The position numbers were made by a program, and so were the translations under genes. The notes below the pieces were generated by a model that made no database searches, had not been told where the DNA came from, and worked only from the letters and a program-made list of their open reading frames with translations. This document shows, one piece after another, positions 1-6,569 of a DNA stretch of 11,196 nt. Positions within the stretch are counted from its first letter, which is position 1. Each line of letters starts with the position of its first letter. The stretch comes from Bacteroidales bacterium UBA3663. Its GTDB lineage: Bacteria; Bacteroidota; Bacteroidia; Bacteroidales; UBA3663. Where the stretch lies: NCBI GenBank assembly GCA_002373755.1, contig DFJU01000049.1, forward strand, positions 1 through 11,196, given 5' to 3'.

Positions 1-34
1 AGTTAACTCCTTTTTAGTACCAAAAAGCAGTGAG

Positions 35-57
35 AGAGGAGCCGGATGTGCCCCTCT
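35..57 (-). terminator. Probable terminator after the GH43 gene
   Basis: Read on the minus strand, positions 57-50 (AGAGGGGC) pair with 42-35 (GCTCCTCT) to give an 8-bp stem with one G-U pair and a 7-nt loop. It begins about 20 bp past the GH43 stop codon. A run of five T follows at 26-22, about 8 nt after the stem, which is a little far for a classic intrinsic terminator. A second, AT-only hairpin (10-15 with 22-27) sits directly beyond and could contribute. Confidence 0.45.
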
Positions 58-77
58 TTCACCACATTTTGTAACTA

Positions 78-2144
78 TCAGTTGATGAGGAAGATCTTCG
101 TTACGCCCTTGTAGGTGGCCCGGACGGTGGCGCGGCCGTCGGCAACAGAGCCGACCTCAATCTTCACGTCGCCGGAATTGCTATCGGCCGTAATGACCGA
201 ATTGTTGGCCAATGGCGCATAGAGCTGGTAGCGGTTGCACTCGGTGTAGCCGTTCTGGTTGGTTGACATGAGCGGACTGGCCGGGATGTTCAGTTTCTTG
301 CCATCTACGGTGATAGTTACCTCAGGCACCGTAGGACCTGTGTAGTCACCCACCACGAAGCCAAAGCCATGCAGGGTGAAGAGCCCCTGTGGACGTTGTG
401 GCTGTTGTGGACGCTGTCCCCACTGGCCTCGCTGTGGCTGTTCTTGCTGCTTCACTTCAGGACCTTCCACAACAAGGTAGATGGCATGTTTGCCTTTCAG
501 ATTGCCCAGTAACTCACAGGTTTCCTTGGATAACTGGATGCTACCCAGACGTTTCACTTTCTTGTCTGTGCAAATATCTTCATATACTGCAATCTCCTGT
601 CCTTTATAAGGGTCATCAAGTTTAACGTGGATTTTGAACTTGCCATCTGTTCCCTCAGTGGTGATGTTGAAGCACAACTGATTGGTTGGTATATCCTTCT
701 GGAATCCTTTGAAAGCCTTTATTCCTTTAGCATCTTGAGAAAGACCTTCAAAGTTGAAGTACTTGAAGCCGATGATGGATCCGTTCTGTAATCCTGCAAG
801 GTCCATAGAGTTGTTCCACACATCGTGGTTGTCCTGCATATAGTTGTTGGCATTAGGACCATCCATATAGCATGCTATGCCGGCAGAGTAGTAGCCGTAA
901 GGAGGCAGACCGAAGATATGGAAGCCCTCGCTGGTCACCTCGGCGCCGGTGTATTCGTTGCCGTCAGCGGCCTTGGCCGTCCATTCGTTGTTCTTGGCAA
1001 ATGGGTCGTAGCCGGTGATGCGCACCTGGCCGCCCTTGGCGACGGGCTTCTTGTCCCACGTAATCTTCACCGGAGCGACCATCGGCTGGCGGGCATTGCC
1101 GAAACCGCGTGGCGGGCGGTGATAGAAGACGTACCATTGGCCGTTGATCTCCTGAATAGAGCCGTGCGTGTTGTGGGCAGCATTGGTCGTGATGAGCTTC
1201 GAGCCATCTTCGTTCAGCACGACGCCACGCGAATCGACGAGCACGCCGCCGCTGCGCCAAGGTCCCAGCGGACTGTCGCCGTAGGCATAGCGCAGGGCCG
1301 AATTGGTGTTGCCAAGGCCGTACTCCTTGCCCGAATAGCCGGAGAAGACCATGACGTATTTGTTGCCCACCTTGCGGATGGAGCTGGCCTCGAAGAAGTT
1401 GAAGTCCAACGGGTTCTGGCCGCTGTAGAGTGCCTTGTATTCGCTGCCCTCCTTGTCGAGCAGCTTGCCGTCGCGGCTGCTGGCCGGGATGAACGGATCG
1501 ATGCGCTCGGTGCCGGGGCGCTGCGAGTACATCGTCTGCTGGTCAAGTTCGACGGCGGTCGAGTGCTGGAAGCCGTAGAAGACGTAGGCGCGGTAGCCCT
1601 TGTCGTAGTCGGGATCCTTCTTGTCGGTGATGTTTTCGATGAAGACCGACGGGTCGAAGTCGATGAGCGAGCCGGGGAGGCATTGTGTACCGTCGGCCGT
1701 GAGGTTGACAGGCGTGAATGGGCCGTTCGGACGGTCGCCCTTGCAGACCATCGGGACGCGACGCCAACCGCGTGAGTGCGGATAGAGCCAATAGGTCTTC
1801 TTGCCGGTGGTGCGGTCAACGGTCTCGACGAGGTCGGGGGCGAACATGGTGTCCCATTGGCCATTGACGAACCATGTGAAGATCGGGCCCTCGTCGCGCC
1901 ACTGGCTGAGGTCTTCGACGGGAGCCGACCACATACGGATGTCGGGGCCGCAATAGGCGGTGTAGGTCACGTCGTGCGAGCCGATGATGTAGGCGCGCTG
2001 GTGACCCGGATTGTCGGGGTCGTCAAACACACGGGGTTCGCCGTCTGGCAGGTGCTCCCAGAGCGGCAGGTACGGATTCTGCGCATTGGCCGACAACATT
2101 CCGACGGCCGCAAGAGAAATAAGGAAACTGCGTTTCATGTTCAT
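78..2144 (-). CDS. Secreted GH43-family glycoside hydrolase with CBM6-like module
   Basis: This is probably an exported hydrolase acting on arabinose- or xylose-containing polysaccharides. Numbering is from the ATG at 2144 (688 aa). Residues 1-21 form a signal peptide (KRSF, hydrophobic core, then Ala-Asn-Ala before Gln-Asn). The five-bladed GH43 domain spans about 30-390. The candidate catalytic base lies in the Asp-Asp-Pro-Asp motif (41-44), the pKa-modulating Asp is D164 in DFDPSVF, and the general acid is E252 in FFEASS; a His in HNTHGS (about 324) fits the family's conserved active-site His. About 415-600 resembles a CBM6 beta-sandwich, ending in GKHAIYLVVEG and LFTLHGFGF, but it is broken by a Gln/Pro/Arg-rich insert (about 565-587). 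Residues 605-688 form an unassigned beta-rich tail. The frame stays open to 2210, but that start lies upstream of the likely promoter; ATGs at 2144 or 2138 fit better. GH43 with CBM6 is common in arabinofuranosidases and xylosidases, but the exact substrate cannot be read from sequence. Confidence 0.88.
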   Translation of the reverse strand: MNMKRSFLISLAAVGMLSANAQNPYLPLWEHLPDGEPRVFDDPDNPGHQRAYIIGSHDVTYTAYCGPDIRMWSAPVEDLSQWRDEGPIFTWFVNGQWDTMFAPDLVETVDRTTGKKTYWLYPHSRGWRRVPMVCKGDRPNGPFTPVNLTADGTQCLPGSLIDFDPSVFIENITDKKDPDYDKGYRAYVFYGFQHSTAVELDQQTMYSQRPGTERIDPFIPASSRDGKLLDKEGSEYKALYSGQNPLDFNFFEASSIRKVGNKYVMVFSGYSGKEYGLGNTNSALRYAYGDSPLGPWRSGGVLVDSRGVVLNEDGSKLITTNAAHNTHGSIQEINGQWYVFYHRPPRGFGNARQPMVAPVKITWDKKPVAKGGQVRITGYDPFAKNNEWTAKAADGNEYTGAEVTSEGFHIFGLPPYGYYSAGIACYMDGPNANNYMQDNHDVWNNSMDLAGLQNGSIIGFKYFNFEGLSQDAKGIKAFKGFQKDIPTNQLCFNITTEGTDGKFKIHVKLDDPYKGQEIAVYEDICTDKKVKRLGSIQLSKETCELLGNLKGKHAIYLVVEGPEVKQQEQPQRGQWGQRPQQPQRPQGLFTLHGFGFVVGDYTGPTVPEVTITVDGKKLNIPASPLMSTNQNGYTECNRYQLYAPLANNSVITADSNSGDVKIEVGSVADGRATVRATYKGVTKIFLIN

Positions 2145-2174
2145 TGGTACGGATTGATGATTAAAAAACCGCCG

Positions 2175-2182
2175 CAAGTTTA
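2175..2182 (-). promoter_or_regulatory. Bacteroidetes-type -7 box for the GH43 gene
   Basis: On the minus strand this reads TAAACTTG, one base away from the Bacteroidetes -7 consensus TAnnTTTG. It lies 30 bp before the ATG at 2144, so a transcript starting a few bases downstream would have a leader of about 20-25 nt. The bases after it (GCGGCGGTTTTTT) resemble those after the -7 boxes of the next two genes. No clear -33 TTTG box is visible. Confidence 0.5.
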
Positions 2183-2296
2183 GGGCTTTACGCACAATTG
2201 CGATTAACAATCTGTACCCAATTCTTTCAATTTTGATACATGTGTTTCAAATTCCTATTTTTGCCGGCCGCTACGCGAATTTCGGCTGAAAACAGC

Positions 2297-2333
2297 AATC
2301 CCGAAAGCTGCCGCAATGACAACTTTCGGGATT
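2297..2333 (-). terminator. Strong hairpin after the lipoprotein gene
   Basis: Positions 2297-2307 (AATCCCGAAAG) and 2323-2333 form a perfect 11-bp stem around a 15-nt loop, beginning 27 bp past the stop of the 1347-aa lipoprotein gene. A U-tract directly adjacent to the stem occurs only in the plus direction (five T). In the minus direction the nearest T run is TGTTTT, a few bases on. It most likely ends the lipoprotein transcript and may work in both directions. It also insulates the GH43 promoter from read-through. Confidence 0.6.
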
Positions 2334-2359
2334 TTTCCTTGGGTTATGGCCGATGGGAT

Positions 2360-5300
2360 TTACGGCGCAAGCACGGCGCGAACCGACCGTCCGTAGCAAC
2401 GGCTGAGGTTGCTCGTGTTCATGGTGCCCGCACTGAAGAGCAGGAACCGCGCGCTGTACGGGCTGCTCTCGTAGACCGACGACGACCAATAGTAGCCGGA
2501 CGTCCCTGCATCGGTGAGCGACGCATCGTAGCGATAGCCCGCAGCAGGCAGGAAAAGGGTGTTACCATTGTTGTTGCTTGTAAACAGACGACCGTCAACG
2601 CCCGTTCCATTGTAATCAGTAACCCATTCGCTCGAGCAGTTGTTAACCAATTCCTGCCATTCAGTAGAGGTCGGCATCCGCCAGTCACCGCCCCAATTGG
2701 CATTGGCTGCGTCGTCGGCCAATTCAAGCGTCCAGATGTTATCGTACGTGCCATAGTCGCCGTCAGGGCAATACTTAGTCATGGTCGATGAACTGCCGTT
2801 GCAATACTTGTAGGTGCTCCAGTCGAACGTGGTCTTGCCATCGTCATAGCCCGTCGTCTCGCCCCACGCATAGTAATTGCCGTAGCCTTCTGGCTTGCTT
2901 GCGCCGACATTGGTCATTGCCCACTTCGTGCCGTTGGGCAGACCGAGGTCGATATAGACATGACCGTTGGCCACACCCATCGTCTCTGGATTGTAGTTAT
3001 AGACCCACGTAACACCGCTACCCGTAATGACTGTATCATCGATTGTCATAGCCTCACGGTCGTCTTCCGTGCCGGCATAGCAAACCGTGGTGAGAGCATC
3101 ACAGCGCCAAAATACACTGCCAATACTCGTCACGCTGCGGGGAATCACAATGCTCGTCAGAACAGAGCAACCATTGAACGCATCGGAACCGATGCTCGTC
3201 ACGCTGCTCGGAATCTCGATGCTTGTCAGACCTGTGCATTCATAGAACATACCATCGCTGATGCTCGTCACGCTGCTCGGAATCTCGATGCTTGTCAGAC
3301 CTTTGCAACCTTGGAACGCCTGATTGCCGATACTCGTCACGCTGTTCGGTATCTCGATGTTCGTCAGACCGGTGCAGCCATAGTACGCCATGCTACCGAT
3401 GCTCGTCACGTTGCTCGGAATCTCGATGTTCGTCAGACCGGTGCAGCCATAGAACACCGAGCTACCGATGCTCGTCACGTTGCTCGGAATCTCGATGTTC
3501 GTCAGACCCGAGCAGTTATAGAATGCACCATCGTCAATGCGTGTCACGCTGCTCGGAATCTCGATGCTATTGAGCATCCTGCATCCCCAGAATGCCATGC
3601 TGCCAATGCTCGTCACACTGCTCGGAATCGTGACATTCTTCAGGCCAGAGCAGGTTGAAAACAAACGTTCTGCGATGCTCGTCACGCCGTTCGGAATCGT
3701 GATGCTCATCAAGCCATAACAGCCAGAAAACGCATACTCGCCGATGCTCGTCACGCCGTCCGGGATCTCGATGCCCGTCAGTCCTGAACAACCAAAAAAT
3801 GCATAAGTGCCGATGCTCGTCACGCCGCTCGGAATCTCGAAGCTCGTCAAGCCTGCGCAATTATAGAACGCTTGATTGCCGATACTCGTCACGCCATTAG
3901 GCAACGCGATACCGCCCAAATTGCTGAGACGACTCCCTGTATCGAAGAATGCCTTTGCCGGAATTTCTGTCAAGCCTGTCACATTGGCCATATCCAACGT
4001 TATCATGACCTCGGTTCCATAATCGGCATAAAGCGATTTCAACGCCGTGGAGATATGGCCGAATGGCGTGTCGGTCACTCCATCGATTTCGATTGCATCA
4101 TTGGTCATATAGCCCGACAAAGTGACGGTCGTACTTACGGTTGCACCGAGAATTTGTTGGACTGCTCCCTGAATGTCAGCATAACCCATATATTTGCCTT
4201 CGTTAGTGAGGAAGCCCTTATCGCCCCAAATGGCGAACTTCTGGTATTCATCGGCCACGGTGGTCGTGGTGACCTCCTCATAAACGCCAGTTGCATCATC
4301 AAGAATTGTTCCCATCTCGATTGCCTGCATACCATTTGACCACGAGTCGGACTCGAGAGTGGCCACAGGCGACGTGCCCGTCAGTTGACCGATAATGTCG
4401 AGCGGAGCGGTGCCCAGATAGATGCTGTTGTTCGACGCGACGACGGCACTTCCGCCCATTGCGAAAGTCGAGTGACGACTGCTGGTGCCCCACATACAGA
4501 CAGCATTGTTCCACTCGCCGCCGCTATAAAGCACCTTGTTGCCGCTGATTGTTCCGCCCCACATGTAGAACGACGCGCCACCGAAATCGCTGTCGCCGCC
4601 CAGACAGACACCACCGCCTACATTGTCGCCCTGCTGGTCGCTTTCCGTTCCAGCCGTGTTGGCATAAATCGTGGCGTTATCGCCCATCTCGACGGTTGCA
4701 CTCTGAGGGACAGCGATGCCACCGCCACTGCCATCGGTCTCATTGTTGGAAATCTGGACATTGTCGCTCAGCGTCAGGCTACTGGAACGATACCCTTCCA
4801 GACAGATGCCACCGCCGTCGCCAGAGCCAAGTGCCTTGTTATTGGAGATGACAGAATTTCCGGAGATTCTGATCTGGCAATCCACGGCATAAATGCCGCC
4901 GCCACTGCCATCTTCAGCCGTATTGTAGCTGATTTCGCCGCCCGTCACATAGAGCGAGGCGCCATCTACCATATAGATGCCACCGCCGTTTTCCGCTGCG
5001 GTATTGCCCGTGATGATTGCGCCATCGGCCAAAGTCACTTTGGCTTGATAATGATTGATCAAAATGCCGCCGCCGTTATTATTTGAATTGCCGCCGGTGA
5101 GCACGATATTGCTAAGTGTGAGGGGCACGTTGGTCTCAACAAGGAGCACGCTGGCACCACTGCCACTGAGTTTGATGGAGTCTTTCGGGGCATTGGTTTC
5201 TGGATCAATGCCATTGGCCCCCATGATGGTGACGCTCTGGGCGACACTGGGCGAAAGCGCGCCGTAGAGGTTCTGGTATTGGGTGAGCGTGCCGTCCACG

Positions 5301-6403
5301 TAGATGGTGTAGTCGGCTTGGGGGTCATTCATCTTGGCCACAGCACCCTCGAAGCTGGCCAATGGCGAGTTGCGCTTGCCATCGTTCGAGTCGAGGCCGG
5401 TGGCACTCACGTAGAAGGAGTTGGTCGAGAGGTCGGCGCCGGTGTTGAATGTCACGTTCCAGGTGTAGAGTTTGCCGGACTGGAAGACGATTTCGTCGGG
5501 AATCCCGATCACGTACTTGCGGTTGTTGTCGGCAGGCAGCTGGACGGTGATGGTGCGGCCCTCGGTGTTAGAATTTTCGGTGTCGGGCACGATGATGGCC
5601 GATGCCACAGCCGTGGTTGCGCCCTCTTGACGCTGGATGTTGAAGGCGATGCTGTCCCCCGACTCGGGGCCGAACGACATTTCGCCGCTCTGCAGGTCGA
5701 AGAAGGCAGGGAAATTCTTGCCCGCAAGCAGGACCTTCATTCCGGCAAGGCTGTCGGCCGTGAGCGACGACAATTCGGTGTCGATGGTGATGTTGAGCTG
5801 CACGCGGCAGAACTGATGTTCGAGCGAGAGTGTGACGTCAGGGTCATCGGCCGAAACGCCCTCCTGCTTGCACCAAAGGAGGTCGAGGCTGGCGAGGTCG
5901 CTCTGGTCGGCCCAATTGAGGATGATATAGTGCGGGATGGGGTCGGTCACATCTTCAGTTCCGGGCTTATCGTCAACTGATATGGTGCTGAGATTCTGCA
6001 CGAAGACCGTCGGCATACTGGGATTGTCCACACTGCTGAAGGTCGGTGAAAATGGATAGTAGGCCACGATGCCGTAGGTCTCGCCCTTCTGGAGCCAGAC
6101 GATGCTGTCTTCATTGGCCACGGAGCAGCTGTTGTTTTCGGGATTGATGACGAAGCGGGCATTGTCGTTCGTTGCATCGGCCAAAACGCCCTCGCTGTCG
6201 TAGGCATAGACGCCGATCTGGTCGCCAACCTCCCACGAGGTGCCGCTGAGGCGAGTGCCGTCGGCCACCAGACTGCTGAAACGCGCCGCTACGCGATTTC
6301 CGCCAACGGTGCGATAAATTTCGTCCTTGCAAGCTGTAAGCATTGCAGCCAACGCGACACAACAAGTTGCAGAAAGCCCCAAAAGTCTCCCTATTTTTTT
6401 CAT
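2360..6403 (-). CDS. Modular surface lipoprotein: fimbrillin-like, beta-helix, BspA LRR, Fib_succ_major-like
   Basis: A large (1347 aa) predicted surface-exposed adhesin or ligand-binding lipoprotein. Residues 1-24 are a lipoprotein signal ending LTA, with Cys25 as the lipidated residue. The following Lys-Asp-Glu matches the Bacteroidetes surface-export signal. Residues about 35-325 look like a fimbrillin/Mfa-like domain (SWEVGDQIGVYAY, YGIVAYYPFSPT). Residues about 330-680 form a right-handed beta-helix with six GGG(I/V) turns, several followed by I-x-x-N, as in chlamydial Pmp-type repeats. Residues 832-1106 hold twelve BspA-type (LRR_5) repeats of 23 aa, with consensus IEIPSSVTSIGSxAFxGCxGLTx. 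Residues about 1140-1347 match the Fib_succ_major/DUF1566 pattern: YIDLGLPNGTKWA, YYAWGET, WRMPTSTEWQEL, FLPAAGYR, GYYWSSS, and GRSVRAV near the end. The start ATG at 6403 is directly followed by the signal sequence. The gene has its own promoter-like region and a downstream hairpin. BspA-type repeats are known in host-, matrix- or bacterium-binding proteins; the ligand here is unknown. Confidence 0.88.
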   Translation of the reverse strand: MKKIGRLLGLSATCCVALAAMLTACKDEIYRTVGGNRVAARFSSLVADGTRLSGTSWEVGDQIGVYAYDSEGVLADATNDNARFVINPENNSCSVANEDSIVWLQKGETYGIVAYYPFSPTFSSVDNPSMPTVFVQNLSTISVDDKPGTEDVTDPIPHYIILNWADQSDLASLDLLWCKQEGVSADDPDVTLSLEHQFCRVQLNITIDTELSSLTADSLAGMKVLLAGKNFPAFFDLQSGEMSFGPESGDSIAFNIQRQEGATTAVASAIIVPDTENSNTEGRTITVQLPADNNRKYVIGIPDEIVFQSGKLYTWNVTFNTGADLSTNSFYVSATGLDSNDGKRNSPLASFEGAVAKMNDPQADYTIYVDGTLTQYQNLYGALSPSVAQSVTIMGANGIDPETNAPKDSIKLSGSGASVLLVETNVPLTLSNIVLTGGNSNNNGGGILINHYQAKVTLADGAIITGNTAAENGGGIYMVDGASLYVTGGEISYNTAEDGSGGGIYAVDCQIRISGNSVISNNKALGSGDGGGICLEGYRSSSLTLSDNVQISNNETDGSGGGIAVPQSATVEMGDNATIYANTAGTESDQQGDNVGGGVCLGGDSDFGGASFYMWGGTISGNKVLYSGGEWNNAVCMWGTSSRHSTFAMGGSAVVASNNSIYLGTAPLDIIGQLTGTSPVATLESDSWSNGMQAIEMGTILDDATGVYEEVTTTTVADEYQKFAIWGDKGFLTNEGKYMGYADIQGAVQQILGATVSTTVTLSGYMTNDAIEIDGVTDTPFGHISTALKSLYADYGTEVMITLDMANVTGLTEIPAKAFFDTGSRLSNLGGIALPNGVTSIGNQAFYNCAGLTSFEIPSGVTSIGTYAFFGCSGLTGIEIPDGVTSIGEYAFSGCYGLMSITIPNGVTSIAERLFSTCSGLKNVTIPSSVTSIGSMAFWGCRMLNSIEIPSSVTRIDDGAFYNCSGLTNIEIPSNVTSIGSSVFYGCTGLTNIEIPSNVTSIGSMAYYGCTGLTNIEIPNSVTSIGNQAFQGCKGLTSIEIPSSVTSISDGMFYECTGLTSIEIPSSVTSIGSDAFNGCSVLTSIVIPRSVTSIGSVFWRCDALTTVCYAGTEDDREAMTIDDTVITGSGVTWVYNYNPETMGVANGHVYIDLGLPNGTKWAMTNVGASKPEGYGNYYAWGETTGYDDGKTTFDWSTYKYCNGSSSTMTKYCPDGDYGTYDNIWTLELADDAANANWGGDWRMPTSTEWQELVNNCSSEWVTDYNGTGVDGRLFTSNNNGNTLFLPAAGYRYDASLTDAGTSGYYWSSSVYESSPYSARFLLFSAGTMNTSNLSRCYGRSVRAVLAP
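3086..3910 (-). repeat. Twelve tandem 69-bp repeats encoding BspA-type LRRs
   Basis: The plus-strand motif AT(A/G)CTCGTCACGC recurs in exact 69-bp phase with starts at 3123, 3192, 3261, 3330, 3399, 3468, 3537, 3606, 3675, 3744, 3813 and 3882 (third, fifth or other single bases vary). Each unit encodes one 23-residue leucine-rich repeat; the last one in protein order lacks one residue. The core (ValThrSerIle, then the Gly-Cys turn) is nearly constant, while the residues around the Phe and Cys vary. Confidence 0.95.
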
Positions 6404-6440
6404 AGTAGTGTGGTTATTTGTGATTTACCTTTTAATTTCC

Positions 6441-6496
6441 GTTTGTCTGAATCATCGGAAAACGCGCAAAGTTAATGTTTTTTCTTCACACGCGCA
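6441..6496 (-). promoter_or_regulatory. Promoter region of the modular lipoprotein gene
   Basis: The minus strand carries a perfect Bacteroidetes -7 box, TAACTTTG, at 6474-6467, about 63 bp before the ATG at 6403. TGCGCG (6496-6491) lies 22 bp (start to start) upstream of the -7 box, where a -33 element is expected, though it does not match TTTG. Downstream come GCGCGTTTT, CCGATGA and GACAAAC. All of these are also found, in the same order, ahead of the Ig-like protein gene. Confidence 0.6.
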
Positions 6497-6569
6497 CGAA
6501 AAAGGGGGGAAAACGCTGGAATCGAAGTCAATGCCGCGCGTTTCCTCCCCAACATAGCCTGCATGAACG

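Noticed and set aside
825..1775. 316-codon plus-strand ORF antisense to the GH43 catalytic domain
   Set aside because: It mirrors a high-GC coding region, its translation is low-complexity Val/Ala/Arg-rich, and it matches no family, whereas the minus frame is a clear GH43.
2145..2210. N-terminal extension of the GH43 protein to a start at 2210
   Set aside because: The extension overlaps the likely -7 box at 2175-2182 and would bury the signal peptide; starting at 2144 or 2138 gives a normal signal sequence.
2211..2359. A retroelement template repeat or RNA gene between the lipoprotein and GH43 genes
   Set aside because: Apart from the hairpin at 2297-2333 I see no copy of the variable-like region and no structured RNA signature in these 149 bases.
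2960..3658. Plus-strand repetitive ORF (units such as DARHAARNLD)
   Set aside because: It is the antisense reading of the 69-bp LRR repeats; any array with a multiple-of-three period gives repetitive open frames on both strands.
3086..3910. Regular direct repeats as a possible CRISPR array
   Set aside because: The 69-bp period is in frame within one gene and each unit translates to a canonical BspA leucine-rich repeat; there are no unrelated spacers.
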